This document shows positions 35,468-44,469 of a DNA stretch of 64,000 nt, one piece after another (position 1 is the stretch's first letter; each line of letters opens with the position of its first letter). Source of the stretch: Alcanivorax sp. GTDB taxonomy: Bacteria > Pseudomonadota > Gammaproteobacteria > Pseudomonadales > Alcanivoracaceae. The notes under the pieces are model-generated. The model had not been told where the DNA came from and did not search any database. It worked only from the letters and a program-made list of their open reading frames with translations. Location: NCBI RefSeq assembly GCF_019431375.1, contig NZ_CP080267.1, positions 3,620,539 to 3,684,538 of the forward strand. Reading direction: 5' to 3'. Position numbers and translations under genes: made by a program.

Positions 35468-36233
35468 GCAGGCCGCGACCCCGCGCGGGGCCCGCCGCAA
35501 GCCGGTGAAAAAAACCGGCGTACCGCTCAATGAGCGGTTGGCAGCAGCGGTGCCCTGGATGCTGGTCGGCACCGTGGCGGTGGTGCTGCTGGTCGGTGTG
35601 ATCTACCTGCCGGCGGCGCTGGATGGTTATCCGGTGCGCAAGGTGGGTGTGGACGGTGTTACCGATGTGCGCCGTCAACAGCAGATCCAGACCGCCCTGG
35701 CGGCCCTGGTTCGCGACGAAAATTATTTTTCCGTGCCGCTGGAAGAGATCTACCAGCAGGCACAGGGCCTGAGCTGGGTGGAACGGGTTTCCGTTCGCCG
35801 GCAGTGGCCCGACACCGTGGTGTTGACCGTGGAAGAGCGGCGCCCGGTGGCGGTGTGGAATGACACCGTACTGATTTCAGACAGCGGCGAGCCCTTCAAG
35901 GCGCTCAAGCAGTATGACCTGAGCGGCCTGCCGCGGCTGAGCGGACCGCAACAACGGCTGGAAGAAGTGATGGGGTTCTATCACAGCATGGGCAAGATGC
36001 TGGCAGATGTGGACCTGGGTATTCGCAGCATGGAGGTCAACGCACGACTGACCGCGCGACTGACCCTGAACAACGATATGCAGCTGGTGGTAGACCGTGA
36101 AGCCTACACCAGCAAACTGCGCCGCTTTGTGCGGCTTTATCGCGGTGTGCTGAGCACGGACAGCCGCCGGGTAACCCGGGTCGACTTGCGTTATGCCGAT
36201 GGCATGGCGGTGACCTGGGGCGAGCAAAGCTAG
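35460..36233 (+). CDS. ftsQ: Cell division protein FtsQ
   Basis: A 257-residue bitopic protein. A basic cytoplasmic tail is followed by one membrane helix (WMLVGTVAVVLLVGVIYL), a POTRA domain starting at VRKVGVDGVTDVRRQQQIQ and the FtsQ/DivIB beta domain with VEERRPVAVWND. It binds FtsB/FtsL and regulates FtsWI. The ATG at 35460 lies inside the end of ddlB. Confidence 0.95.
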   Translation: MAKQAATPRGARRKPVKKTGVPLNERLAAAVPWMLVGTVAVVLLVGVIYLPAALDGYPVRKVGVDGVTDVRRQQQIQTALAALVRDENYFSVPLEEIYQQAQGLSWVERVSVRRQWPDTVVLTVEERRPVAVWNDTVLISDSGEPFKALKQYDLSGLPRLSGPQQRLEEVMGFYHSMGKMLADVDLGIRSMEVNARLTARLTLNNDMQLVVDREAYTSKLRRFVRLYRGVLSTDSRRVTRVDLRYADGMAVTWGEQS

Positions 36234-36252
36234 TTTTAGGAGAATGGATGAC

Positions 36253-37488
36253 ATGGCAAACGCATCAGAAAACATGATTGTCGGACTCGACATTGGCACC
36301 TCCAAGGTGGTGGCCATCGTCGGTCAGTCATCCGCCGATGGCACCATGGAAATCGTCGGCATCGGCTCCCAGCCGTCCCGGGGGATGAAGAAGGGCGTGG
36401 TGGTGGATATCGAAGCCACCGTGCGCTCGATCCAGCGGGCGGTGGAAGAGGCCGAGCTGATGGCCGGTTGCCACATTCATACCGTGTATGCGGGCATCGC
36501 CGGCTCTCATGTGCGTAGCCTTAATTCTCACGGCATCGTCGCCATCCGCGACCGGGAAGTGGCCCAGGCAGATATCGACCGTGTGATCGACGCGGCCCAG
36601 GCGGTGGCGATTCCGGCGGATCAGAAAACCCTGCACGTGCTGCCCCAGGAATATGTGGTGGACAACCAGGAGGGGGTGCGCGAGCCCATCGGCATGAGCG
36701 GGGTGCGCCTGGAAGCCAAGGTACACCTGGTGACCTGTGCCGTGAACGCCGCCCAGAACATCGAGAAATGCGTGCGCCGCTGCAACCTGGAAGTCGATGA
36801 CATCATTCTTGAGCAGTTAGCGAGTGCTCACGCCGTTCTCACTGAAGATGAGCGTGAGCTGGGCGTCTGCATCGTGGATATCGGTGGTGGCACCACGGAT
36901 ATTGCCATCTTCACCGAAGGCGCCATTCGTCACACCGCCAATATCCCTATTGCCGGGGATCAGGTGACCAACGATATCGCCATGGCCCTGCGGACTCCCA
37001 AGCAGCACGCGGACGAGATCAAGATCAAGTACGCCTGTGCGTTGACTCAGCTGGCCGGCGCCGACGAGACCATCAAGGTGCCCAGCGTGGGCGACCGACC
37101 ACCACGTACTCTCAGCCGCCAGAACCTGGCCGAGGTAGTGGAACCGCGCTACGACGAGCTGTTCACTCTGATCCAGGCCGAGATTCGCCGCTCCGGCTTC
37201 GAGGATCTGATCCCCGGTGGCATCGTGCTCACCGGTGGCTCGTCCAAGATCGAGGGCGCGGTGGACCTGGCCGAAGAAATCTTTCACATGCCGGTGCGTC
37301 TGGGGTCCCCGCAGGGTATCTCCGGGCTTATCGACGTGGTCAAGAACCCGATCTATTCCACCGCGGTGGGCCTGCTGTTGTACGGCCAGCGCATGGAAAA
37401 GGACGGCACCAGCGCCCGCGCCCTTGCCGGTGGCGGGGAAGTGAACTGGGTAGAGCGTTTCAAAAACTGGTTCAAGGGCAACTTCTAG
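36253..37488 (+). CDS. ftsA: Cell division protein FtsA
   Basis: A 411-residue actin-like ATPase that tethers FtsZ to the membrane. Phosphate 1 is GLDIGTSKVVAIVG, the 1C domain contains RGMKKGVVVDIEATVRSI, phosphate 2 is VDIGGGTTDIAIF, and the C-terminal amphipathic helix is VNWVERFKNWFKGNF. I prefer the ATG at 36253: the GGAGA site lies too close to the ATG at 36244 but is well spaced for 36253. It is followed by a 125-base gap before ftsZ. Confidence 0.95.
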   Translation: MANASENMIVGLDIGTSKVVAIVGQSSADGTMEIVGIGSQPSRGMKKGVVVDIEATVRSIQRAVEEAELMAGCHIHTVYAGIAGSHVRSLNSHGIVAIRDREVAQADIDRVIDAAQAVAIPADQKTLHVLPQEYVVDNQEGVREPIGMSGVRLEAKVHLVTCAVNAAQNIEKCVRRCNLEVDDIILEQLASAHAVLTEDERELGVCIVDIGGGTTDIAIFTEGAIRHTANIPIAGDQVTNDIAMALRTPKQHADEIKIKYACALTQLAGADETIKVPSVGDRPPRTLSRQNLAEVVEPRYDELFTLIQAEIRRSGFEDLIPGGIVLTGGSSKIEGAVDLAEEIFHMPVRLGSPQGISGLIDVVKNPIYSTAVGLLLYGQRMEKDGTSARALAGGGEVNWVERFKNWFKGNF

Positions 37489-37613
37489 TTTCCTCGGCCG
37501 GTTAACCGTTTTAGCGGAAGCGGCAGTTCCGGGCCGCAGCAACATCACCGGGACAATTCGACGTTAAATGACGTTCAAAGTAGTAACAGGGAAGCAATAA
37601 CGGGAGATCAACC

Positions 37614-38780
37614 ATGCAATTCAAACTGGAAGACAGCGTACCGCATGGCGCGGTCATTAAAGTGGTAGGTGTCGGTGGTGGCGGCGGTAACGCCGTGGAT
37701 CACATGGTGCGTTCCGGTGTGGAAGGGGTGGATTTTATCTGCGCCAACACCGATGCCCAGGCACTGCGAAATGCCTCCTCCAAAACCGTGATTCAGCTGG
37801 GCAGCCAGGTGACCAAGGGGCTGGGCGCAGGCGCAAACCCGGAAATCGGTCGTCAATCCGCCCAGGAAGACCGTGACCGCATCGCCGAGCTGCTGGATGG
37901 CGCTGACATGGTGTTTGTTACCGCCGGCATGGGTGGTGGCACCGGCACCGGTGCAGCCCCCGTGGTGGCTGAGATCGCCAAGGAGCTGGGTATTCTGACC
38001 GTGGCGGTGGTGACCAAGCCGTTCCCCTTTGAGGGCAAGAAGCGCATGCGCTCCGCCCAGGAAGGGATTGAGGAGCTGAAAGAGCACGTTCACTCCCTGA
38101 TCACCATCCCCAACGAGAAGCTGCAAGCGGTTCTCGGCGGCTCCACCAGCCTGCTGGACGCCTTCAAGGCAGCCAACGAAGTGCTGCAAGGGGCAGTGAA
38201 AGGGATCGCCGACCTGATCGTTCGCCCGGGCATGATCAACGTGGATTTTGCTGACGTGCGCACCGTGATGAGCGAAATGGGCACGGCCATGATGGGCACC
38301 GGTACTGCCAGCGGCGAAGGCCGGGCGGCAGAGGCGGCCCAGGCGGCCATTTCCAGCCCGCTGCTGGAAGACGTGGACCTGCGTGGCGCCCGCGGCATCC
38401 TGATCAACATCACCGCCAACGAGTCCATCGCCCTGGACGAGTTCTCCGAAGTGGGTGACATTGTCAGCGAACTGGCCAGCGATGACGCCAACGTGATTAT
38501 CGGCACCGCCATCGACCCGGATATGGGCGACAACATCAGCGTCACCGTGGTTGCCACCGGCCTGGGTGCCGCCCAGCAGGAACTAAAAGTGGTGCGTGGT
38601 CGTCAGACTCCGGTCACCGCGGATGGTCGGGTGGACTACAGCGACCTGGATCGCCCGGCAGTGGAGCGCAAACGCGCTGCCCAGCAGGCGGCCAGCGGCC
38701 GTGGTCAACAGGCGGTGAACACCGCGGAAGATCTGGATTTCATTGATATCCCGACCTTCCTCCGTCGCCAGGCCGACTAA
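37614..38780 (+). CDS. ftsZ: Cell division protein FtsZ
   Basis: A 388-residue tubulin-like GTPase that forms the Z ring. The GTP loop is GMGGGTGTGAAPV (about residue 104), the T7 synergy loop is in NVDFADVRTVMS, and the conserved C-terminal peptide that binds FtsA/ZipA is DIPTFLRRQAD after a variable linker. The start follows GGGAG. A candidate promoter lies in the ftsA-ftsZ gap but is not clear enough to call. Confidence 0.98.
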   Translation: MQFKLEDSVPHGAVIKVVGVGGGGGNAVDHMVRSGVEGVDFICANTDAQALRNASSKTVIQLGSQVTKGLGAGANPEIGRQSAQEDRDRIAELLDGADMVFVTAGMGGGTGTGAAPVVAEIAKELGILTVAVVTKPFPFEGKKRMRSAQEGIEELKEHVHSLITIPNEKLQAVLGGSTSLLDAFKAANEVLQGAVKGIADLIVRPGMINVDFADVRTVMSEMGTAMMGTGTASGEGRAAEAAQAAISSPLLEDVDLRGARGILINITANESIALDEFSEVGDIVSELASDDANVIIGTAIDPDMGDNISVTVVATGLGAAQQELKVVRGRQTPVTADGRVDYSDLDRPAVERKRAAQQAASGRGQQAVNTAEDLDFIDIPTFLRRQAD

Positions 38781-38862
38781 CGGTCTGGCGGCCGAATTGG
38801 CCATAAAGGTGCAAAATTTGGGCATTGCAGTATAATTCGGCCCTAATTTTGTGTTGAGGAAA

Positions 38863-38885
38863 GCGGTATCCTGCAGGATACCCGC
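38863..38885. promoter_or_regulatory. Palindrome in the lpxC leader
   Basis: GGTATCCTGCAGGATACC is a perfect 18-base palindrome between a TATAAT hexamer (38831-38836) and the lpxC start. It could be an operator or form a stem near the ribosome site; the start codon lacks a good Shine-Dalgarno, while GAGGAAAG lies far upstream at about 38856. Function is inferred only. Confidence 0.45.
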
Positions 38886-38902
38886 AGCTGTGTGACAGAC
38901 TG

Positions 38903-39820
38903 ATGATCAGACAACGAACGCTGAAAAACGTGATCCGCGCCACCGGCGTGGGGCTTCACACCGGCGAAAAGGTCTACATGACCGTCCGTCCGGCACCCGT
39001 GGATACCGGTATCGTGTTCCGGCGTGTGGACCTGGACCCGGTGGTGGAGATCAAGGCTTCTGCCGATGCGGTCCGCGAGACCACCCTGTCGTCGACCCTG
39101 GTTCAGGATGGCGTGAAGGTGGGTACCGTGGAGCACTTCCTGTCCGCCATGGCGGGGCTCGGTATCGACAACGCCTTCGTGGAGCTGTCTGCGCCGGAAA
39201 TGCCGATTATGGATGGCAGTGCTGGTCCATTCGTGTTCCTGCTGCAGTCTGCCGGCATCAAGGAGCAGGAAGCGGCCAAGAAGTTCATCCGCATCAAGAA
39301 GGAAGTCACGGTGCGTGAGGGCGACAAGTCAGCGACTTTCGTTCCCTTTGATGGCTTCAAGGTGACCTTCTCCATCGAATTCGATCACCCGGTGTTTGAA
39401 GAGCGTAACCAGGTGTCCAGCATCGACTTCTCCACGACCTCGTTCGTGAAGGAAGTGGCGCGGGCGCGGACGTTCGGCTTCATGCGCGATATCGAGTTCC
39501 TGCGCAGCCAGAATCTGGCGCTGGGCGGCAGTGTCGATAACGCCATCGTGGTGGATGAGTACCGCATCCTCAACGAGGACGGATTGCGCTACGAGGACGA
39601 ATTCGTCAAGCACAAGATGCTGGATGCCATCGGCGACCTGTATCTGCTGGGTCACAGCCTGATCGGCGAGTTCATCGGTCACAAGTCCGGCCATGCCCTC
39701 AACAATGCCTTGCTGCGCGAGATTCTCCGTCAGGAAGACTCTTACGAGGTAGTGACCTTCGAAGATGCCACCGATGCCCCGGTGTCCTACATGCGACCGG
39801 TGTTGGCGGCGGCGGAGTAG
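38903..39820 (+). CDS. lpxC: UDP-3-O-acyl-N-acetylglucosamine deacetylase LpxC
   Basis: A 305-residue zinc deacetylase that commits precursor to lipid A. Zinc ligands are His in VEHFLSAMAG (about residue 79) and His/Asp in KHKMLDAIGDL (about residues 237-241), with the general-base His in GHKSGHALNN. It is the normal last gene of the dcw cluster, followed by a strong terminator. Confidence 0.97.
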   Translation: MIRQRTLKNVIRATGVGLHTGEKVYMTVRPAPVDTGIVFRRVDLDPVVEIKASADAVRETTLSSTLVQDGVKVGTVEHFLSAMAGLGIDNAFVELSAPEMPIMDGSAGPFVFLLQSAGIKEQEAAKKFIRIKKEVTVREGDKSATFVPFDGFKVTFSIEFDHPVFEERNQVSSIDFSTTSFVKEVARARTFGFMRDIEFLRSQNLALGGSVDNAIVVDEYRILNEDGLRYEDEFVKHKMLDAIGDLYLLGHSLIGEFIGHKSGHALNNALLREILRQEDSYEVVTFEDATDAPVSYMRPVLAAAE

Positions 39821-39860
39821 TCATACTCAGCAGCACGTTGGAAACGTCGAAACCCTGTTG

Positions 39861-39896
39861 CCACCCGGCGGTTCTCCCGCCGCCGGGTGGTTTTTC
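39861..39896 (+). terminator. Rho-independent terminator of the dcw cluster
   Basis: CCACCCGGCGG pairs with CCGCCGGGTGG around a short loop, then TTTTT. Confidence 0.92.
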
Positions 39897-39920
39897 GTTT
39901 CAGGGAAGACAGGATTTTTT

Positions 39921-39950
39921 TGCAGGAGCCATGCTCACATGGCTCCTGCA
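39921..39950. repeat. REP-like palindrome (GGAGCCATG family)
   Basis: TGCAGGAGCCATG pairs perfectly with CATGGCTCCTGCA around a 4-base loop. It has no T-run in either direction and resembles the GGAGC-TATGCTTGCATGGCGAA elements at 45726 and 47731, so I read it as a REP-type repeat. Confidence 0.65.
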
Positions 39951-39954
39951 TCAC

Positions 39955-40413
39955 TCACTCTGATTCACCGCGGCTGGCCAGCCGCTGCAAGGATGCCTTG
40001 AGGCCTTCGTCCTCAATGCTGTCTGCCAGATCCGCAATTTGTCTGGCGCTTTCCCGGGCCAGTCTGGGCTTATCCTGTTGATTGGCACGGACATTGCTGT
40101 TCTGCATCTGGCGTTTGCCGCCGACCATTATCTTGATCTGTTGCCCGGGCAGGGCCTGCTGAAGTTTCGGTAAGTGAAAGCGCAGCAGCTGTGCGGTCGC
40201 GCTGGTTTCGGCAATGGCCAGCCAGCGCATGCTGTCTTCTACCAGCATGACGCGTTCGCGCAATGCCGGTGGCAGGCAGTCAAGCGGGTCTGCGGGCGTC
40301 AGGTCATCCGGCGCCTTGCGGGCGACTTTTTTGGCCTCCCTGGTCAGGCTGGAGAGAGTAGGATGACCACTCAGCAGGGCGAGCAGGGCTTTGGGCGAAG
40401 TTGTCTTGCTCAT
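39955..40413 (-). CDS. dciA: DciA family replicative helicase loader (DUF721)
   Basis: A 152-residue protein of the DUF721/DciA family. The N-terminal PKALLALLSGHPTLSSLTREA and the small domain with ESMRWLAIAETSATAQLLRFHLPKLQQALPG (LRF-hlP-L motif) match. A basic disordered tail follows. DciA loads DnaB in bacteria without DnaC. The position divergent from the M23 peptidase and close to secA is the usual one in gammaproteobacteria. Confidence 0.85.
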   Translation of the reverse strand: MSKTTSPKALLALLSGHPTLSSLTREAKKVARKAPDDLTPADPLDCLPPALRERVMLVEDSMRWLAIAETSATAQLLRFHLPKLQQALPGQQIKIMVGGKRQMQNSNVRANQQDKPRLARESARQIADLADSIEDEGLKASLQRLASRGESE

Positions 40414-40514
40414 AGGTTTTACTTAGACTAGCCTGCAAATTGTAAAAAATAATCAAGAAAACCAGTGCAACTATTTGAAATTCTTAATTTTTAGTCGGTG
40501 CGTTACACGAATCT

Positions 40515-41447
40515 ATGAATATCTTAGTCATTAACAGCAAGCGTGGCCATTCGCGCACACTTCCGGTCCCGCGTCACTGGCCCTGGTTGCTGGCGGCCGT
40601 GCTGGTGGTAGTGCCGGTGCTGATGGGTGTCAGCGGCTACCTGCTGGTATCGCGACTCAGCGACCAGCCAGAGTATACGCCGGTAATGACCGAACGTTTT
40701 TCCACCCATCTGGAAGAGCAGCAAAAAGCCCTGGAATCCCTGGACCGTCTTAGCCAGGAGCAGTTCCGGGCGCTGACCCTGAAACTGGCCCAGGCCCAGG
40801 CTAGACTGGTTCGACTGGATGCGCTGGGTGAGCGGCTGGTGGAAGTGGCCGACATTGACGGTGACGAATTTGATTTCAGTACCGTGCCTGGGCTGGGCGG
40901 GCCGGAAGGCTCGGAAGAGGGGGCCAGTTACGAGCTGCCTTCCTTCATGGAAGCGGTGGACCAGATGGCGGATACCCTGGAACGCCGGGAGCGTCAGCTG
41001 GAAATTCTGGAAAACCTGCTGGCCGGCAAGCAGATTGAAGATCAGACCTACCTGTCCGGGCGGCCTCTGGCCAAGGGCTGGATGTCCAGTCGCTTCGGCC
41101 GTCGTTCCGATCCCTTTACCGGTCGTGTGGCCTGGCACAAGGGGGTGGACTTTGCCGGCAAGGAAGGCACACCGATTATTGCCACTGGCGCCGGTGTGGT
41201 GACGTATTCCGGTGATCGGTCTGGCTATGGCCTGATGGTGGAAATCAACCACGGAAATGGTATTGCCACTCGCTATGGCCATGCCCTGGAATTACTGGTG
41301 GAGCCGGGCGAGATTGTTCGCACCGGTGACGTTATCGGCAAAGTGGGTAATTCCGGCCGCTCCACCGGGCCGCACATCCATTACGAGGTGCTGAAAAATG
41401 GCACCCAGGTGAATCCCCAGCCTTATATCTATCGTGCGCGACGTTAA
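40515..41447 (+). CDS. M23 family (LytM) metallopeptidase
   Basis: A 310-residue membrane-anchored protein. One N-terminal helix (about residues 24-45) is followed by a periplasmic coiled coil (about 60-105 and 145-180) and a C-terminal LytM domain. Zinc ligands are visible as HKGVDFAG (HxxxD) and HIHYEV (HxH), so it is likely an active peptidoglycan endopeptidase rather than a degenerate EnvC-type activator. Its place just upstream of secA matches the pseudomonad gene order. Confidence 0.9.
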   Translation: MNILVINSKRGHSRTLPVPRHWPWLLAAVLVVVPVLMGVSGYLLVSRLSDQPEYTPVMTERFSTHLEEQQKALESLDRLSQEQFRALTLKLAQAQARLVRLDALGERLVEVADIDGDEFDFSTVPGLGGPEGSEEGASYELPSFMEAVDQMADTLERRERQLEILENLLAGKQIEDQTYLSGRPLAKGWMSSRFGRRSDPFTGRVAWHKGVDFAGKEGTPIIATGAGVVTYSGDRSGYGLMVEINHGNGIATRYGHALELLVEPGEIVRTGDVIGKVGNSGRSTGPHIHYEVLKNGTQVNPQPYIYRARR

Positions 41448-41456
41448 CCGGATCGC

Positions 41457-41488
41457 GCAAAACGGCCCCGCAAGGGGCCGTTTTTCGT
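41457..41488 (+). terminator. Rho-independent terminator after the M23 gene
   Basis: AAAACGGCCCC-GCAA-GGGGCCGTTTTT. Confidence 0.93.
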
Positions 41489-41619
41489 TAAGCACCCTTG
41501 ATAACCGGGAATATCACCTTATCTCTTCATCTTATTGTGTTTAGAATGACTGGCCTTGTGGGCACCACTTTGCCGCCAACGGGCTGTTTGTCCTGACTGT
41601 TTACTGAACCGGAAGTTGT

Positions 41620-44334
41620 ATGCTGGGTACCATCGTAAAAAAAATCATCGGCACCAAGAATGATCGTGAGCTGAAACGCATGGGCAAGTTGGTCGAAACG
41701 ATCAACAGCCACGGGGAAGCCCTGGCACAGCTCAGTGAAGCGGACCTGCAGCTCAAGACCCGTGAATTTCGTCAGGCGTTCCAGGATGGCAAGACCCTGG
41801 ACGAATTACTGCCGGAAGCCTTTGCGGTAGTTCGTGAAGCCTCCACCCGGGTGATGGGCCTGCGCCACTTCGACGTGCAGATGATGGGCGGTATCGCCTT
41901 GCACGAGGGGCGTATTTCGGAGATGCGTACTGGTGAGGGGAAAACCCTGACCGCTACCCTGGCTGCTTACCTGAATGCCCTGTCCGGTGAAGGTGTGCAC
42001 GTGGTCACCGTGAACGATTACCTGGCTGAGCGGGACGCCAACTGGATGCGCCCCCTGTACGAATTCCTGGGCCTCAGTGTCGGCGTGATTCTCTCCCAGC
42101 AGCCCACCGACCAGAAGCGGGAAGCCTACGCCGCCGATATTACCTACGGCACTAATAACGAATACGGCTTTGATTACCTGCGCGATAACATGGCCTTTCG
42201 CCTGGAAGACCGGGTGCAGCGTGGCCTCAACTACGCCATCGTGGATGAGGTGGATTCCATTCTCATCGATGAGTCCCGTACTCCGTTGATCATATCCGGC
42301 CCGTCGGCGGATTCCTCCGAGCTGTACCTGGCCGTGAACAAGTTGATGCCCAACCTGACTGCGCAGAAGGAAGAGCAGGAAGGTGACTTTTTTGTTGATG
42401 AAAAGCAGCGGCAGGTGGAGCTCACCGAAGAGGGTCACCAGAAAATCGAGGGCCTGTTGGTCAGTAATGGTTTGCTGGAACAGGGTGAGAGTCTTTATGC
42501 GGCCCACAATCTGGCGTTGTTGCATCACGTTCATGCGGCGTTGAAGGCCCACGCCCTGTTCCATGTGGACCGGGACTATATTGTCCAGAACAACCAGATC
42601 GTCATCGTTGACGAGCACACCGGCCGCACCATGCCCGGGCGTCGTTGGTCCGAGGGGATTCACCAGGCCATCGAAGCGAAGGAAGGGGTGAATATCCAGC
42701 AGGAAAACCAGACCCTGGCATCCACCACCTTCCAGAACTATTTCCGCCTCTACAACAAGCTGGCGGGTATGACCGGTACGGCTGATACCGAGGCCATGGA
42801 ATTCCGTCAGATTTACGGCATGGACGTGGTGGTAGTGCCGACCAATCGGCCCATGGTTCGTGTGGATGCCAATGATCTGGTGTATCTGACCCTGGAAGAA
42901 AAATTCGATGCCATCGTCAAGGAAATCTCCGAGGCGGTGGCCAAGGGGGCTCCGGTGCTGGTGGGTACCGCGACCATTGAAGCGTCCGAGTATCTGTCCA
43001 AGCGTCTGAAGAAAGACAAGATTGCGCACGAGGTACTGAACGCCAAGTTCCACCAGCGCGAAGCGCAGATTATTGCCCAGGCCGGTCGTCCAGGCGCGGT
43101 AACCATCGCCACCAACATGGCGGGCCGGGGTACCGATATCATGCTGGGCGGTAACCCGGAAGAACAGATCAAGCACATGGATGCTCCCTCGGACGCGGAA
43201 GCGGAAAAAATCCGTGCCGAGTGGCAGGCCAACCATGACAAGGTGATGGAAGCCGGCGGTCTGCACATCATCGGTACCGAGCGTCACGAATCCCGTCGTA
43301 TCGATAACCAGCTCCGTGGTCGTGCCGGTCGTCAGGGTGACCCGGGCTACACCCGTTTCTTCCTGTCCATGGAAGATGACCTGATGCGGATCTTCGCCTC
43401 CGACCGGATTCGCAACATGATGCGCTCTCTGGGTCTGGAGAATGGTGAAGCCATTGAGCATCGCTGGGTGACTCGTGCCATCGAGAATGCCCAGCGCAAG
43501 GTGGAAGGGCGCAACTTCGATATCCGCAAGAACTTGCTGGAATACGATGATGTGGCCAACGACCAGCGTCGGGTGATCTACACGCAGCGTGACCAGATTC
43601 TGGAAACCGAGGATCTGCGCACTTCCGTACAAGGCATTCGTTATGATGTGGTGACCGAGCTGGTACACAGCTACCTGCCGCCGGGCTCCGTGGAAGACCA
43701 GTGGGATGTGCCGGGTCTGGAGAAGACCCTGGAAGCAGAATTTCAGTGCAATGCACCGGTGGGGCAGTGGCTCAATGAAGACAGCCAGATGCATATCGAT
43801 GGTGTTATCGAGAAGCTGGTGGAAACCCTGGAGCAGGATTACCTGCGCAAGGAAGGGGAGATCGGTGCTGATGACCTGCGCAAGATCGAGAAGCATCTGA
43901 TGCTGCAGATTCTCGACCGTCACTGGAAAGAGCATCTGGCCAACATGGATCACCTGCGTCAGGGCATTCATCTGCGCGGTTACGCCCAGAAAAATCCCAA
44001 GCAGGAATACAAGAAAGAGTCCTTCGAGCTGTTCCAGGGGTTGCTCAACCAGATTCAGCATGAGCTGATTCGGGTACTGCACAGCTTCCAGGTACGTCGT
44101 GATGATGAAGTGGAGCGCCTTGAGCAACAGCGCCAGGAAGAAGCCCGTCGTCAGGCGGAAAAGATGAAGATGCAGGCGGCTCAAGAACCTGGCACTGATG
44201 GCACGGCCGGCGAGAACAATCAGGCTGACGGTCCGAAGACAGTGGTTCGTGAAGGTCGAAAGGTCGGTCGCAATGAGCCTTGTCCTTGTGGCTCCGGAAA
44301 GAAATACAAGCAATGCCACGGCAAGATTGAATAG
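41620..44334 (+). CDS. secA: Preprotein translocase ATPase SecA
   Basis: A 904-residue motor protein driving Sec export. Walker A is MRTGEGKTLTATLAA (about residue 102), the DEAD-type box is VDEVDSILIDE (about residue 207), motif VI-like RGRAGRQGDPG is present, and the C-terminal zinc finger that binds SecB and phospholipid is CPCGSGKKYKQCHG. It is full length. Just after the stop lies a heptamer array, then a terminator. Confidence 0.98.
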   Translation: MLGTIVKKIIGTKNDRELKRMGKLVETINSHGEALAQLSEADLQLKTREFRQAFQDGKTLDELLPEAFAVVREASTRVMGLRHFDVQMMGGIALHEGRISEMRTGEGKTLTATLAAYLNALSGEGVHVVTVNDYLAERDANWMRPLYEFLGLSVGVILSQQPTDQKREAYAADITYGTNNEYGFDYLRDNMAFRLEDRVQRGLNYAIVDEVDSILIDESRTPLIISGPSADSSELYLAVNKLMPNLTAQKEEQEGDFFVDEKQRQVELTEEGHQKIEGLLVSNGLLEQGESLYAAHNLALLHHVHAALKAHALFHVDRDYIVQNNQIVIVDEHTGRTMPGRRWSEGIHQAIEAKEGVNIQQENQTLASTTFQNYFRLYNKLAGMTGTADTEAMEFRQIYGMDVVVVPTNRPMVRVDANDLVYLTLEEKFDAIVKEISEAVAKGAPVLVGTATIEASEYLSKRLKKDKIAHEVLNAKFHQREAQIIAQAGRPGAVTIATNMAGRGTDIMLGGNPEEQIKHMDAPSDAEAEKIRAEWQANHDKVMEAGGLHIIGTERHESRRIDNQLRGRAGRQGDPGYTRFFLSMEDDLMRIFASDRIRNMMRSLGLENGEAIEHRWVTRAIENAQRKVEGRNFDIRKNLLEYDDVANDQRRVIYTQRDQILETEDLRTSVQGIRYDVVTELVHSYLPPGSVEDQWDVPGLEKTLEAEFQCNAPVGQWLNEDSQMHIDGVIEKLVETLEQDYLRKEGEIGADDLRKIEKHLMLQILDRHWKEHLANMDHLRQGIHLRGYAQKNPKQEYKKESFELFQGLLNQIQHELIRVLHSFQVRRDDEVERLEQQRQEEARRQAEKMKMQAAQEPGTDGTAGENNQADGPKTVVREGRKVGRNEPCPCGSGKKYKQCHGKIE

Positions 44335-44338
44335 AATC

Positions 44339-44373
44339 AGCTACGAGCTACGAGCTACGAGCTACGAGCTACG
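44339..44373. repeat. Heptamer tandem array, unit AGCTACG, 5 perfect copies
   Basis: Five exact copies of AGCTACG start 5 bases after the secA stop codon, identical in unit to the array after sspB at 15975. Confidence 0.92.
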
Positions 44374-44380
44374 AGAAAGA

Positions 44381-44410
44381 CAAAGGCACCGGTGAAAACC
44401 GGTGCTTTTC
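44381..44410 (+). terminator. Rho-independent terminator after secA
   Basis: AAAGGCACCGG-TGAAAA-CCGGTGCTTTT. Confidence 0.85.
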
Positions 44411-44419
44411 GTTATTATG

Positions 44420-44450
44420 GCTAGTAGCTTGCCGCTAGAAGCTAGTAGCT
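44420..44450. repeat. Heptamer tandem array, unit GCTAGTA/GCTAGAA, about 4.4 copies
   Basis: GCTAGTA GCTTGCC GCTAGAA GCTAGTA GCT lies just after the secA terminator and upstream of argJ. Confidence 0.75.
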
Positions 44451-44469
44451 GAACTTTCAAGGATTGGTT

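Noticed and set aside
39921..39950. Terminator for lpxC or dciA
   Set aside because: No T-run follows the hairpin in either direction; a true terminator lies at 39861-39896.
41806..44319. Long open frame antisense to secA (837 codons)
   Set aside because: It mirrors secA codon structure in a GC-rich genome, has no ribosome site and no recognisable domain.
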